Source: Candidatus Hydrogenedentota bacterium (lineage in GTDB: Bacteria > Hydrogenedentota > Hydrogenedentia > Hydrogenedentales > JAGMZX01). Taken from it: a DNA stretch of 64,000 nt. The translations under genes were made by a program, and so were the position numbers. Positions 16,485-26,747 of this stretch are shown piece by piece (within the stretch, counting starts at the first letter, position 1; every line of letters begins with the position of its first letter). Under the pieces are notes generated by a model. That model was not told where the DNA came from, made no database searches, and worked only from the letters and a program-made list of their open reading frames with translations. Location: contig JAKQEQ010000192.1 in the NCBI GenBank assembly GCA_029556545.1, forward strand, positions 1 through 64,000, read 5' to 3'.

Positions 16485-19010
16485 ATGTCGAACGGCGGTT
16501 ATGACCACAAAGCCATCGAGCGGAAGTGGCAGGAATTCTGGCTGAAGAACAAGACGTTCAAGGCGGAAATCGACCACAACAAGCCGAAGTATTACGTGCT
16601 CGATATGTTTCCGTATCCGAGCGGGGACGGCCTTCACGTCGGCCACCCGGAAGGGTACACGGCGACGGATATTCTCGCGCGGTACAAGCGCATGAAGGGT
16701 TTCAACGTCCTGCATCCGATGGGCTGGGACGCCTTCGGCCTACCGGCCGAGCGCCACGCCATGCGCACGGGCGAACACCCGGCGGTGGTGACGAATAAGA
16801 ACTGCGACGTGTTCCGGCGGCAAATCCAGGCACTCGGGCTTTCTTATGACTGGGACCGCGAGATCAATACGACGGACCCGGCCTACTATAAGTGGACGCA
16901 GTGGATCTTCACCGTGCTTTTCGAGCGCGGCCTCGCCTATGAGGTCGAGGCGCCGGTCAACTGGTGCCCGGCGCTGAACACGGTGCTCGCGAACGAGGAA
17001 GTGAAGGACGGCAAGTACGTCGAGACGGGCGACCCGGTCGAGAAGCGCATGCTGCGCCAGTGGATGCTGAGGATCACGGCCTATGCGGAGAAACTGCTCG
17101 AGGACCTCGACGGTCTGGACTGGCCCGAGGGCATCAAGGCGATGCAGCGCGAGTGGATCGGCCGGAGCGAGGGCGCGGACGCGCTGTTCAAGGTCGCGGG
17201 ATCGGGCGAGGAGTTCTGGGTCTTCACCACGCGGCCCGACACGCTTTTCGGCGCCACGTATTGCGTGCTCGCGCCGGAGCATCCGCTCGTCGCGCGGATC
17301 ACCACGGACGCCCAGCGCGCGGCGGTGCAGACCTACGTCGAGGCGGCGTCCCACAAGAGCGCGCAGGAGCGCATGGCCGACGAGCGCGACAAGACGGGGG
17401 TGTTCACGGGCGCGCACGCGATCAATCCGGTGAACAACGCCGAAGTCCCGATCTGGGTCGCGGATTACGTGCTCGCGGAATACGGCTATGGCGCGATCAT
17501 GGCCGTACCCGCCCATGATACCCGCGACTACGCCTTCGCGAAGAAGTTTGAACTGCCGATCATCGAGGTGGTCTCGGGCGGCGACATCTCCGAAGCGGCC
17601 TATACCGGCGATGGCGTGATGGTGAATTCGCACATCATCGACGGGCTGCCGGTGCCGGAAGCGAAGCGGAAGATCACGGCATGGCTCGAGGAGCGCGGCC
17701 TCGGCAAGGCCACCGTAAATTATAAGCTGCGCGACTGGTTGTTCTCGCGACAGCGCTATTGGGGCGAACCGTTCCCGGTGCTCCGCCTCGAAGACGGCAC
17801 GGTGAAGACGGTCCCAATGAAGGACCTGCCGGTGCTGCTGCCGGACCTCGACGAGTATAAGCCGACGCCGGACGGGCAGCCGCCGCTGGCGCGCGCGGAC
17901 GCCTGGGTCCACACGATCGATCCGGAAACGGGCCGGCCCGCGACGCGCGAGACGAACACCATGCCGCAATGGGCGGGGTCATGCTGGTATTTCCTGCGTT
18001 TCGTGGACGCGCAGAACAACCAGGCCGCATGGTCGCCCGAGGCGGAGCAATACTGGATGCCCGTGGACCTCTACGTCGGCGGCGCGGAACACGCCGTGCT
18101 GCATCTGCTGTACTCGCGCTTCTGGCACAAGGTGCTCTACGACGCGGGGCACGTCACGTCGAAGGAGCCGTTTCTCAAACTTTTCAATCAGGGAATGATC
18201 CTGGCGTATTCGTATCGCGACAAACAGGGGAAGTATTACTATCCAAAACAGGTCGAAAAGCGCGGCGACATGTGGTACGTCAAGGAGACGGACGTCGAAG
18301 TCGAGACGCAAATCGAGAAGATGAGCAAGTCGCGCTACAACGTGGTGAACCCGGACGAAGTCATCGAGGAATACGGCGCGGACGCGATGCGGCTATACGA
18401 GATGTTCATGGGGCCTCTCGATCGCGAGAAGCCGTGGACGGATGAGGGCATTCAAGGCGTATTCCGCTTTATCCGGCGTGTCTGGGCACTCTTTATAGCC
18501 GAGGACGGCGGCCTGCACTCCCGCATCGTGGCCTCGGGCGACGACCCCGCGATATGCAAACTGTTGCACAAAACGATCAAGGCGGTCACCCACGACATCG
18601 AGCATCTGCTCTTCAACACGGCCATCGCGCGCATGATGGAGTTCGTCAACGCGGCCTATAAGGCCGAGGCCGTCAACCGACGGGTAATGGAGCAATTCGC
18701 GCTCATACTTTCGCCCTTCGCGCCGCACATGGGCGAGGAATTGTGGGAGCGGCTCGGCCACGCCGATACCCTGGCCTATGAGCCGTGGCCCGAGCACGAC
18801 GAAGCGCTGCTCGTCGAGGACACGATCGAGATTCCGGTCCAGATTCAAGGCAAGATGCGCGGGGTAATCGCGGTCGCCGCGGACGCGGAAAAGGACGCTA
18901 TTCTCGCGGCGGCCAAGTCGGACGAGAAGATCGCGAAACACCTCGAAGGCAAGACGGTGGTGAAGGAGATTTACGTGCCGGGCCGGATGGTGAATCTGAT
19001 CGTGAAGTAA
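16485..19010 (+). CDS. leuS: Leucyl-tRNA synthetase
   Basis: The 841-residue class I synthetase charges tRNA-Leu with leucine. The HIGH motif is HVGH at 51-54 after YPSGDGL, and KMSKS is at 612-616. The editing domain CP1 is inserted in between ([20 protein letters not shown] and the [15 protein letters not shown] region). The anticodon-binding domain and a short C-terminal domain ending [11 protein letters not shown] complete it. I chose ATG 16485, with GGGAG 11 nt upstream; a GTG at 16473 in the same frame is possible. The length is slightly under the usual 860. Confidence 0.97.
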   Translation: MSNGGYDHKAIERKWQEFWLKNKTFKAEIDHNKPKYYVLDMFPYPSGDGLHVGHPEGYTATDILARYKRMKGFNVLHPMGWDAFGLPAERHAMRTGEHPAVVTNKNCDVFRRQIQALGLSYDWDREINTTDPAYYKWTQWIFTVLFERGLAYEVEAPVNWCPALNTVLANEEVKDGKYVETGDPVEKRMLRQWMLRITAYAEKLLEDLDGLDWPEGIKAMQREWIGRSEGADALFKVAGSGEEFWVFTTRPDTLFGATYCVLAPEHPLVARITTDAQRAAVQTYVEAASHKSAQERMADERDKTGVFTGAHAINPVNNAEVPIWVADYVLAEYGYGAIMAVPAHDTRDYAFAKKFELPIIEVVSGGDISEAAYTGDGVMVNSHIIDGLPVPEAKRKITAWLEERGLGKATVNYKLRDWLFSRQRYWGEPFPVLRLEDGTVKTVPMKDLPVLLPDLDEYKPTPDGQPPLARADAWVHTIDPETGRPATRETNTMPQWAGSCWYFLRFVDAQNNQAAWSPEAEQYWMPVDLYVGGAEHAVLHLLYSRFWHKVLYDAGHVTSKEPFLKLFNQGMILAYSYRDKQGKYYYPKQVEKRGDMWYVKETDVEVETQIEKMSKSRYNVVNPDEVIEEYGADAMRLYEMFMGPLDREKPWTDEGIQGVFRFIRRVWALFIAEDGGLHSRIVASGDDPAICKLLHKTIKAVTHDIEHLLFNTAIARMMEFVNAAYKAEAVNRRVMEQFALILSPFAPHMGEELWERLGHADTLAYEPWPEHDEALLVEDTIEIPVQIQGKMRGVIAVAADAEKDAILAAAKSDEKIAKHLEGKTVVKEIYVPGRMVNLIVK

Positions 19011-19060
19011 GGACGGGGATGCGACGGGTCTTGAAACGTCCGACGCGCGAATTAGCCATG

Positions 19061-19094
19061 GTAACATATATATAGTATTGGTATAATATTATAT
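19061..19094. other. AT-rich island downstream of leuS
   Basis: About 34 nt made almost only of A and T, in a region that is otherwise GC-rich, containing TATATATA and a TATAAT hexamer. It lies directly before the long inverted repeat. It may help terminate leuS or be a remnant of an inserted element; nothing decides between these. Confidence 0.5.
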
Positions 19095-19179
19095 CCTGGA
19101 TTCCCGCTTTTGCGGGAATGACGGGTTGTTGACGATGCGCCGCCTTGGCCCGTCATTCCCGCAAAAGCGGGAATCCAGG
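19095..19179. repeat. Perfect 31-bp inverted pair of GGATTCCCGC-type dispersed repeats
   Basis: Two arms of 31 nt (19095-19125 and 19149-19179) are exact reverse complements around a 23-nt spacer. Each arm is itself a unit of the form GGATTCCCGC-NNNN-GCGGGAATGAC, a short repeat known from many bacterial genomes. A single further copy lies at 35086. The pair sits between the convergent stops of leuS (19010) and the radical SAM gene (19208), so it could terminate transcription from both sides. Confidence 0.9.
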
Positions 19180-19207
19180 GCCATATTACAGTGTGCGAGG
19201 ACAATGG

Positions 19208-20149
19208 TCACGTATCGAACCGCCAGAGGCCGGCGGCGCGCGCGGCGGCGTGGGCGGCGGCCATCTCCTCGGCGGACGCACGCCGGTTGATGCGTTCATA
19301 GCGGCGTTGCGCGCCGACGCGGTTGGCGGGCCGGTACTGCCTCATGATATTGATGAACGTGTCGGCGGAGAGCGCCTCCGCGATCCACCGGAAAATGGCC
19401 GCGGACTGATCGACTTGCCCGGGCATGACCAGGTGGCGGATCAACACGCCGCGCCGCGCGACGCCGTCGGGCCCGAAGCGTAGCACGCCGACCTGCCGGT
19501 GCATCTCGCTGATAGCGGCGCGGGCGCGTTCCGGGTAATCATGGGCCTTGCTGAGATCGCGCGCCGTCTCGTCGTCCCAGTACTTGAAATCGGGCATGTA
19601 GATATCCACGAGCCCGTCAAGGAGCCGCAGCGATTCCACGGAGTCGTAGGCGCTCGTGTTGTACACAATCGGAACATCGAGTCCCTTGGGAATAGCCGCC
19701 GCCACGGCCTCGATGATCTGCGGCACGACGTGGCTCGGCGTGACGAAGTTGACGTTGTGGCAGCCGTAGCGTTGCAGTTCGAGCATGAGGTCCGCCAGTA
19801 GTTCCGCGGGGTATTCCGCGCCGACCCGCCGCTGGCTGATGTCCCAGTTCTGGCAGAACACGCAACGCAGATTGCAGGGCGTGAAGAAGATGGTCCCCGA
19901 TCCGCGCGAGCCGCGCAAGCAGTCTTCTTCCCCGAAGTGCGGGAACGCACTCGCCACGCGGGCATGCCGCCCTGTCCAGCACAGGCCCTCCTCGCCGCCG
20001 TTGCGATTGACGCCGCACCCGCGCGGGCACGCCCGGCACGCATCGAGGTTCCTCAGTGCGGTGTGCGCGCGGGATTGCGCCTCGTGCACGCCCAACGCGA
20101 GATAGGCCGGCGTGAAAGGATCGAGCAAGAAACGGTCCTTGGCGATCAT
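19208..20149 (-). CDS. Radical SAM protein of the PflX / PflA-like group
   Basis: The 313-residue protein has the radical SAM cluster motif C92-x3-C96-x2-C99 in TPCNLRCVFCQNWDIS. An upstream Cys-rich stretch, CRACPRGCGVNRNGGEEGLCW, is typical of the proteins annotated as putative pyruvate formate-lyase activating enzyme PflX. Further family motifs are NFVTPSHV and DIYMPDFKYW. It should cleave SAM reductively to a 5'-deoxyadenosyl radical; the substrate is unknown, and no pyruvate formate-lyase gene is nearby. The next gene, the prepilin, starts upstream on the same strand 33 nt away. Confidence 0.88.
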   Translation of the reverse strand: MIAKDRFLLDPFTPAYLALGVHEAQSRAHTALRNLDACRACPRGCGVNRNGGEEGLCWTGRHARVASAFPHFGEEDCLRGSRGSGTIFFTPCNLRCVFCQNWDISQRRVGAEYPAELLADLMLELQRYGCHNVNFVTPSHVVPQIIEAVAAAIPKGLDVPIVYNTSAYDSVESLRLLDGLVDIYMPDFKYWDDETARDLSKAHDYPERARAAISEMHRQVGVLRFGPDGVARRGVLIRHLVMPGQVDQSAAIFRWIAEALSADTFINIMRQYRPANRVGAQRRYERINRRASAEEMAAAHAAARAAGLWRFDT

Positions 20150-20182
20150 GACGGCATTGTACCCGCCCCTTGCGGCGCGGCG

Positions 20183-20911
20183 TTACTGCACGTCGTTCCC
20201 GCGGATGCCGTTGATGGTGAGATTGGGATTGGGCAGGCCGTCGTTGCCGATGCGAACGTCTTTCCAATCGAGGTACTCGACGTGGTAATCCGCGAACAGG
20301 AAGAGCCGCTTTCCGCCGGTTGCGAACCAGCCCGCGTCGTTGCCCCAGGCGGAGTGATTCGAGAACCACTCGCCGACCAGAATCTTGCGGGAGGGGTTCA
20401 TCACCGTCGCATGCCGCTGCGGGATGGTCGGGAGCGGGTTCGCGTAGTTGTCGCTCACGTCGTCCAGCGAATCGATCTGGTCCGGCGAATGATAGAACGC
20501 CATCGAATACGCATACGAGGTGCGCTCGAAGACATCGACGCTGCGCTCGCGGGAGTCCGAGAGACAATAGAAGACGCCTGGCCGCTCCTTGTCGCCGGGG
20601 ATATACGGCGCGAGCAGTTGCCGCCAGCCCCGGCCCATCCACAGCCAGTATCCGGGCGGCTCGCTCAACGGCAGGTCCTGCCTCGCGGGGTACGTTTCGT
20701 CGTGTTCCAGGAGGTAGCACTCGAACGCGATGCCGATCTGACGAAGATTGCTCGCGCAGGACGCGCGTTTCGCGCTTTCGCGCGCCCGCGACAGGGCGGG
20801 CAGCAGCAGGGCGGCTAGAATGCCGATGATGGCGATAACGACGAGCAGTTCGACGAGCGTCAGCCCGCTGCGCGACGACTGCGAGGGATGTTCAAGAATT
20901 CGTGGGTGCAT
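20183..20911 (-). CDS. Prepilin-type (type II secretion pseudopilin-like) protein
   Basis: The 242-residue protein has a short charged leader and the prepilin cleavage site at G16 before [20 protein letters not shown], with the conserved Glu at position +5. A soluble domain follows with DUF1559-like features: [22 protein letters not shown], a middle region listing dates or page-like segments, and a C-terminal [11 protein letters not shown]. Proteins of this type occur in dozens of copies in planctomycetes, lentisphaerae and relatives. It is probably cleaved by a prepilin peptidase and inserted in the inner membrane. Role unknown. Confidence 0.88.
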   Translation of the reverse strand: MHPRILEHPSQSSRSGLTLVELLVVIAIIGILAALLLPALSRARESAKRASCASNLRQIGIAFECYLLEHDETYPARQDLPLSEPPGYWLWMGRGWRQLLAPYIPGDKERPGVFYCLSDSRERSVDVFERTSYAYSMAFYHSPDQIDSLDDVSDNYANPLPTIPQRHATVMNPSRKILVGEWFSNHSAWGNDAGWFATGGKRLFLFADYHVEYLDWKDVRIGNDGLPNPNLTINGIRGNDVQ

Positions 20912-21102
20912 GGCTAGCTACATTTCAGAAGAACATGGTCGCGCGCGGCTTTCTTCCCGCGAAACGAAGCAAGTGGGCCGTTTGGACGTCGCTGTGGCCG
21001 GTCTCCCGCTTGCCCGCCGAAGTCACGCGCCGCGCGTGACAAAGGCCGGCACCGCGCCACTGCCGCGACCGAAGGTCTCCCACTCCCTGCCTCATCCGCC
21101 CG

Positions 21103-22593
21103 TCACGCCTCCTTGCGCCCGAGCACGCGGCCCAGGCTGGCGATGGCCACGTTCGTGAAGATGCGGATGCTCGGCAAGGTCGAGACCTGCCGCATGCGTC
21201 GCTCGACCTCGGCGAGAAACTCGGCGCGGACTTCTTCCTCCGGCGCTTCGCCCTCCTCCCGAACGGCCAGAAGCCGGTGCAGCGCATAAAGCCCGAATAT
21301 GAACGCCAGGATAAACAGAAAATCCAAGCCGTGCAGTTCGAGCGGCGGCGGGCCGAAAGCCACCGGCGCGTCGCCGCCCTTGTAGACGCTCTGCACGCTC
21401 AGCACGATGTTCCAGTACTCGAGCCGGTCCGCAAGCACGCCCGCGATAATCGGCGCAATGGTGGACGCGGCGCCCTGCGCGAGGACGTTCAGCGCCATGT
21501 AGGGCGTCGCCTTGCCCTTGGGCGCGGTCTTGTAGGTGAGGTTGTTCGCGGCAAGGGCGATGCCCGCCCCGGTGATGCCCGCCAGCACGTGGAACAGGGT
21601 CATGACGACGACGGTCACCCACAGGCTGTTCAGCGAGGTGAGCGGCCACAGCAGGAGCGACAGCACAAACACCGGCGCGGCGACCACGAGCACGGATTTG
21701 TTGCTGAACCGCTGGGCCAGTTGCCCCCACACCGGGAAGAATAAGATGTTCATGAGTTGGCTGAGCACAGAAAACGCGAGGATCCAGGTAATCGAGAGCC
21801 CCTGTCGCCGCAGCATGTACGCGGCGAAGAAAGGGCCGCAGAGATTCATGGCAAAGCTCCACGTCGCCAGGAACACGGTCAGCGCGCGGAAATTGGCGTC
21901 GCGAAGCGGCTCGGAAAGCACCTTGATCGCGTGATGCTCGGTCGGGCGGTGCATGCGCGGCTCCGGGACATGCCCCAGGAAGAACAGCCCGACGAATCCA
22001 GCCAATGCGCCGATGCTGAAGACCACGCCGTAGGCGTGCAGTTGGCTTTCAAGCGCGTCGCCCAGCGCATCGATACCGAACGCGCCAATCAGGCTGACCG
22101 TCGCGCCGAATATGGTCGCCCACATCATGCGCTTGCCGAAGAACGTGTTCAGCACGGTGTCCGGGATCAGGTCGCGGGTCCAGGACGAGAAGGCGCAGCT
22201 TGCCACGGCGTTCATGCCGAAGAACAGGAGCAAGGACCCCATGAAGACCGGAATCCGGTACGGCGGCGGCGTCCAGAGCGGCATGCTCGCGATGACGATC
22301 CACGCCAACCGGCTGATGAAGGCCGCGCCCAACGTAAGCATCTTGCGCAGTTTCACGCGCTCGACCAGAAACACCGCCGGCAATTGGAGTATCTGGGAAA
22401 GGGGCCCGATCGCGCCGATCAGGCCGAGCACCACGTTCGACGCGCCCAGCAGCACCGCGAACGCCATCATGAACGGCCCGACCGTCAACACGATCATCGT
22501 CTGCGACGCCATGGCGTCACGCAGGAGCATCCGCAGGCCCCGGTCCACCTCGCTATCCGACAGCGTTTCCGCCGGTCGCATCCACCGCAGCAT
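21103..22593 (-). CDS. Major facilitator superfamily transporter
   Basis: The 496-residue membrane protein has about twelve hydrophobic segments, a long cytoplasmic loop near the middle with charged residues (FLGHVPEPRMHRP), and a charged C-terminal tail. It starts with a soluble stretch LSDSEVDRGLRMLLRDAMASQ before the first helix. The sequence VFLVERVKLRKML fits the loop between helices 2 and 3 of MFS carriers. The C-terminal half has an insertion of about 40 residues between helices (VQSVYKGGDAPVAF...). Substrate cannot be predicted from sequence. Confidence 0.85.
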   Translation of the reverse strand: MLRWMRPAETLSDSEVDRGLRMLLRDAMASQTMIVLTVGPFMMAFAVLLGASNVVLGLIGAIGPLSQILQLPAVFLVERVKLRKMLTLGAAFISRLAWIVIASMPLWTPPPYRIPVFMGSLLLFFGMNAVASCAFSSWTRDLIPDTVLNTFFGKRMMWATIFGATVSLIGAFGIDALGDALESQLHAYGVVFSIGALAGFVGLFFLGHVPEPRMHRPTEHHAIKVLSEPLRDANFRALTVFLATWSFAMNLCGPFFAAYMLRRQGLSITWILAFSVLSQLMNILFFPVWGQLAQRFSNKSVLVVAAPVFVLSLLLWPLTSLNSLWVTVVVMTLFHVLAGITGAGIALAANNLTYKTAPKGKATPYMALNVLAQGAASTIAPIIAGVLADRLEYWNIVLSVQSVYKGGDAPVAFGPPPLELHGLDFLFILAFIFGLYALHRLLAVREEGEAPEEEVRAEFLAEVERRMRQVSTLPSIRIFTNVAIASLGRVLGRKEA

Positions 22594-22754
22594 TACACGT
22601 CCGCATCCACTGGCGTTGTTCGGGAATCATCCACGTTCGGCGCCGCCGCATCCCGCACCCGTCGTCGGTTGGTCAGAGCGCCCCGCCTCAAGCTTACGCC
22701 GCCGCGCCTCGCCGCGGCAACTTGCGCCCCCGGCGCGCGCGGAGAACCGTCGTG

Positions 22755-23222
22755 TCACTCGGACGCCGGCAGGTCCGGAGGCAGCGCCCATAGCAGGCGC
22801 CAATCGCCCTCCGCGTCGCGTTCGAGACAAACCACCCCGGCGTTGCGAAAAGCAATCACTTCGCGGTCCGGGTCGAGCCCGAGCAGGACCGACGCGAGCC
22901 GGGAAAGAAACGGCAGATGCCCGACGATCATCAGGTCAGTCTCGCGGCGGCAGAGGATTTCGACCAGCGGCGTAACGTCGTCCTTCGGGGCGAGGCCGTC
23001 GCGCTCCCGGACCGTGGCCCCGCGAATCGCCCCGGCCAGGGAAATGGCCGTCTGCCGCGCGCGCGTCTTGCCGCTGTGCCAGATTTCATCGAGGCGCAGG
23101 TTGCGTCGCGCGATGAAGACCGCCATTTCAGCCGTGTCATGCGCGCCTTCCGGCGACAACGGCCGATCCGGGTCGGTTTCCTTGCTCACGGCGGCGCCGT
23201 GTTGCACCAGGTACAAGCGCAT
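22755..23222 (-). CDS. sixA: SixA-type phosphohistidine phosphatase
   Basis: The 155-residue histidine phosphatase superfamily protein begins [11 protein letters not shown], with catalytic H8 in a QHG variant of the usual RHG, as seen in many SixA proteins. Later motifs are [10 protein letters not shown] and [12 protein letters not shown], whose His is the second catalytic histidine. SixA removes phosphate from phosphohistidine domains of phosphorelay or PTS proteins. There is no histidine kinase next to it. The MFS gene downstream on the same strand is 161 nt away. Confidence 0.88.
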   Translation of the reverse strand: MRLYLVQHGAAVSKETDPDRPLSPEGAHDTAEMAVFIARRNLRLDEIWHSGKTRARQTAISLAGAIRGATVRERDGLAPKDDVTPLVEILCRRETDLMIVGHLPFLSRLASVLLGLDPDREVIAFRNAGVVCLERDAEGDWRLLWALPPDLPASE

Positions 23223-23347
23223 GGCGTGTTGTCCTTCTCTCGTTCCTGTGTCGTCCGCGCTTCAGTATACCCCTTTTCTTCTCGATACCGAACCGTGCAA
23301 AATACGCGGAACCGACGGCAAGGATTGAACAACGGAGGAGCGCTCCC

Positions 23348-23761
23348 ATGAAATTCGCAACCGAATATCTCGAATTCAACACGCGCAAGCAGCGCGAGTA
23401 CATCAACATCACCGACAAAGTCGAGGCGGTGGTCCGCAAGAGCGGCGTGAAAGAGGGCATGGTGCTGGTATCCGCCATGCACATCACCGCGGGCGTGTAC
23501 GTGAACGACGCGGAGTCGGGCCTTATCCAGGATATCGACGATTGGCTCGAAGGCATAGCCCCCTATCGCGACGATTACCGCCACCACCGCACGGGCGAGA
23601 CCAACGGCGACGCGCACCTCAAGAGTCTTGTTGTCCATCACGAGGTCATCGTGCCGATTACGAACGGCGGGCTCGATTTCGGCCCGTGGCAACAAATCTA
23701 CTACGCCGAGTTCGACGGTCAACGCCGCAAGCGCGTTATCGTCAAGGTCATGGGCGAGTAG
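23348..23761 (+). CDS. yjbQ: YjbQ family protein (UPF0047)
   Basis: The 137-residue protein is a complete member of the YjbQ/UPF0047 family: [36 protein letters not shown] and the C-terminal [22 protein letters not shown]. Members form trimers and have reported thiamin-phosphate synthase side activity, although the real function is unsettled. The start ATG follows GGAGG closely. It stands alone, divergent from sixA. Confidence 0.93.
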   Translation: MKFATEYLEFNTRKQREYINITDKVEAVVRKSGVKEGMVLVSAMHITAGVYVNDAESGLIQDIDDWLEGIAPYRDDYRHHRTGETNGDAHLKSLVVHHEVIVPITNGGLDFGPWQQIYYAEFDGQRRKRVIVKVMGE

Positions 23762-23904
23762 CGCCGCGACGGAGGACAAGGACCAGTACGAGTAGGGGGG
23801 AGAATGTGAGAGCCGGGTCGCAGGTTGGTCGGCGGGGGTGAAACGTTATGCTGCCGCGCGTGGTCTATTCGAGAAATCCGGCATGGCCGGGGGGAGCGCA
23901 CAGT

Positions 23905-25593
23905 ATGTGGTTTGAGGATTGTGGCGCGAGGCGCGGGATACTGCGCCCCGCGCTAACGGGATTCGTCCTATTTGTCGTCGCCGCTTGCGCGTGGGCGGCG
24001 GAAAAGCCGGCCGAGCATGTTCGCGTGCCGATGACGGACGGGACACGCCTTGCTACGGACGTCTACCTGCCCGAGGGCGAAGGGCCGTGGCCCGCCATCC
24101 TGTTACGGTCCACCTATGGCCGGTTTTTTCCGATGGAAGGGTTCCTGCGCCGTGGCGAGCGCAAGGCGGGCTATGCCTGCGTCATGCAGGACCTGCGCGG
24201 CATGGGCACGAGCGAAGGGGAGGCGCATGTCTTCTACGCCGACGGCTGGCGGCCCGGCCTCGCCGATGGCGCGGATACGGTGGCGTGGCTGCGGGCGCAA
24301 CCGTGGTGCAATGGGAAGGTTGCGAGCTACGGCGGCTCGGCGCTCGGTATGACGCAGATGCTGCTCGCGCCGGCCACGCGGGACCTCGCCGCGCAGGCGA
24401 TCCATCGCGCCCCGGCCAGTTTCTATCACCACGCGCTGTACCACGGCGGCGTGTTCCGCAAGAACCTGGTCGAGGGATGGCTGAACGCCGTCTTCCAGCC
24501 GCACCTGATCGCGGTCTACAAGGCGGCCCCGTCCTATGGCCCGTTCTGGGCGCCTTATGACTCGATCGCCAAGGTGTCGGACATTACCGCGCCCGCCGTG
24601 TTCTCGGGAGGCTGGCACGACATCTTCCAGCAGGGCATCCTCGATGCGTTTGTCGCGCGTGAGCGCAACGGCGGCGAGGGCGCGCGCGGCCGCAATTACC
24701 TCGTGATGAACTGGACGCCGCATCACGGCAATATCCCCACGGACTACCACCCGACGCCGAAGAACGGCATGGTCATAGGGACGGGCGCGCTCGAACACGC
24801 CCTCTTCGATTGTTATCTCAAGGGCGACTGCAACGCCCTGTCCAACGCGCCGAAGGTCCAGTATTTCGTCATGGGCGACGATACCGACCCAAACGCCCCC
24901 GGTAACGAGTGGCGGACCGCCGAGACGTGGCCCCCCTTCTCCCCCACGCTCACGCCTTTCTACCTGTATTCCGACGGCGGCCTTGCCACCGCGCGGCCTT
25001 CCGCGGAGGCGCCCCCCCTCGAGTTCGTGTTCGACCCGAAGGACCCGTATCCGACCTGCGGTGGACCGAATCTCTTCTTCAATGTCCCGCACGGGCCGCA
25101 CGACCGGCGGGAATGCGGCGCGGGCCGCACCGACCTGCTGCGATTCGCCACGGCACCGCTCGAGGAGCCCGTCGAGATTACGGGGCGCGTGTCCGCCCGG
25201 CTCTACGTCTCGACGGATGCGCCGGACACGGATTTCACGGCCAAGCTGCTCGATATCTACCCCGAGGGCGACGGGCGGGAGTTGAACGTAATCGACGGCA
25301 TCCACCGCGTGAAATACCGCACGACGCTCGAACGCCCGGAGCCGCCGCTGACCGGGCTCGATCAGATCGTCGAACTCGAGATTGACCTCTGGAGCACCAG
25401 CATCGTGTTCCATCGCGGGCACCGCATCGGCCTGCACGTATCGAGCAGCAATTACCCCCGCTTCGAGGTCAATCCCAATACGGGCGCGGACTACCCCGAG
25501 CCCGGCGCGGCCATGCGCGTCGCGCGAAACCGCGTGCATTGCGACGCGGCCCATCCCAGCGCGTTGATCCTGCCCCTGCGCCCGACGCCGTGA
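23905..25593 (+). CDS. Exported CocE/NonD family hydrolase (X-Pro dipeptidyl-peptidase-like)
   Basis: The 562-residue protein has a signal peptide over about residues 1-31 (GFVLFVVAACAWAA). The alpha/beta-hydrolase core follows: MTDGTRLATDVYLPEG, QDLRGMGTSEGEAHVFYADGW, then the nucleophile S145 in SYGGSALG and FSGGWHDIFQQG. A C-terminal jelly-roll domain (VSARLYVSTDAPDTDFTAKL) is typical of cocaine esterase and X-Pro dipeptidyl-peptidases. It hydrolyses esters or peptides outside the cytoplasm. I prefer ATG 23905, which follows GGGGGAG, over an earlier in-frame ATG at 23848, because the signal peptide is then of normal length. Confidence 0.88.
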   Translation: MWFEDCGARRGILRPALTGFVLFVVAACAWAAEKPAEHVRVPMTDGTRLATDVYLPEGEGPWPAILLRSTYGRFFPMEGFLRRGERKAGYACVMQDLRGMGTSEGEAHVFYADGWRPGLADGADTVAWLRAQPWCNGKVASYGGSALGMTQMLLAPATRDLAAQAIHRAPASFYHHALYHGGVFRKNLVEGWLNAVFQPHLIAVYKAAPSYGPFWAPYDSIAKVSDITAPAVFSGGWHDIFQQGILDAFVARERNGGEGARGRNYLVMNWTPHHGNIPTDYHPTPKNGMVIGTGALEHALFDCYLKGDCNALSNAPKVQYFVMGDDTDPNAPGNEWRTAETWPPFSPTLTPFYLYSDGGLATARPSAEAPPLEFVFDPKDPYPTCGGPNLFFNVPHGPHDRRECGAGRTDLLRFATAPLEEPVEITGRVSARLYVSTDAPDTDFTAKLLDIYPEGDGRELNVIDGIHRVKYRTTLERPEPPLTGLDQIVELEIDLWSTSIVFHRGHRIGLHVSSSNYPRFEVNPNTGADYPEPGAAMRVARNRVHCDAAHPSALILPLRPTP

Positions 25594-25710
25594 TCGCCGC
25601 GTGGCGGCGCGCGCCCCGGCTCTGCTATACCATTACCGTGATCGTCGCGTTCGACGCGCGGGAGAAGGCGCGTCGCGTAAGTGGTAGCCCAAACGAAGGG
25701 GAGACACGAC

Positions 25711-26667
25711 ATGGCCATCAATCTGCTCAGCACCATCAAGGGTTCGTTGCTCGAGGGCTTCTTCCCCGCCGGCTGGGACCTCGAGGCGCTCGACAAGCTC
25801 TGCGCCCGCCCGCCGGAGGCGATTCTTCAGCGGGAAGCCTGGTGGAACAAGCGCTTCGCGCCCGTGCCCTGCAACACGCTCGAGGATTTCGACACGATGA
25901 TGGGCCACGAGATCGCCCTCGAGATCGCCAACGCCCGGAAAGCCCGGAAGCCCATCGCGTTCATCTTGCCCGTCGGACCAATGGGCATGTACCGCTGGGC
26001 CGTGTATTTCCTGAAGGAATGGGGTGTCGACTGCAAACACGTGCACGGATTTAATATGGACGAATGGAGCGACGCGAAAGGCAATACGTTGCCAGCGCGC
26101 GACCCGGGCGCGTTCCAGAACGCGATGGAGCAGGCGCTCTACGCGCCGCTCGGCAAATTGACCGTGCCGAAGGCGCAGCGCCATTTCGCCACGAAGCGGG
26201 ACCTGCCCCGCTATCCCGCGCAGATTGCCGCGCTTCGTAAGAAGGGCGCGCGGCTCGTCACGGTCTTCGGCATCGGCCGCGCGTGCCACATCGCGTTCTG
26301 GGAGCCGCACTTCGCGGCGGAGTACAAGTCCGTGAAGGAATGGAAAGCCGCCGAATACCGTGTCGCCGCGCAACTGTGCCCGATGACCATCGAGCAGAAC
26401 GCGATTACCAGTTTCAAGAGCCGCACCACCCTCGTTTCGACCCGCGCGAACACCGTCGGCCCGGGGCTGTTCCTCAAGTCCGACCGGATCATCGGCGGCG
26501 CGGACGGGGCGCTGGACCGCGGCATGATGTGGCAGGGCATGTCGCTCTGGGCCACGCTGCACCACGCGCCGACGCCGTGGATTCCCAGCACGTTCATGCC
26601 CACCCTGGCCGGACGCCTCTTCTTCCTGAAGGAACTCGCGGGACCCCTCGAACCCGAGTGCAATTGA
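25711..26667 (+). CDS. Glucosamine-6-phosphate deaminase / isomerase-like protein
   Basis: The 318-residue protein resembles the NagB/6-phosphogluconolactonase fold: [36 protein letters not shown] (the N-MDEW segment is the catalytic-loop region in NagB) and [14 protein letters not shown], equivalent to the G-IG-D-GHIAFNEP motif. The last motif lacks the usual aspartate-glycine-histidine order, so the exact reaction may differ. It probably acts on a phosphorylated amino sugar or sugar in the cytoplasm. Start ATG 25711 follows GGGGAG. It converges with the TIM-barrel gene. Confidence 0.75.
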   Translation: MAINLLSTIKGSLLEGFFPAGWDLEALDKLCARPPEAILQREAWWNKRFAPVPCNTLEDFDTMMGHEIALEIANARKARKPIAFILPVGPMGMYRWAVYFLKEWGVDCKHVHGFNMDEWSDAKGNTLPARDPGAFQNAMEQALYAPLGKLTVPKAQRHFATKRDLPRYPAQIAALRKKGARLVTVFGIGRACHIAFWEPHFAAEYKSVKEWKAAEYRVAAQLCPMTIEQNAITSFKSRTTLVSTRANTVGPGLFLKSDRIIGGADGALDRGMMWQGMSLWATLHHAPTPWIPSTFMPTLAGRLFFLKELAGPLEPECN

Positions 26668-26747
26668 CGAACGGCGGCAACCGGCCTAACGTGGACGCAC
26701 GTGAGGGTATCCGCAACAATCTACGCGGTGTCGAAAGGCAGCACCGC

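Noticed and set aside
21757-23328. A 523-codon open frame opposite the MFS and SixA genes
   Set aside because: It crosses two real genes on the other strand, has low-complexity Arg/His/Gln translation, and no ribosome site.
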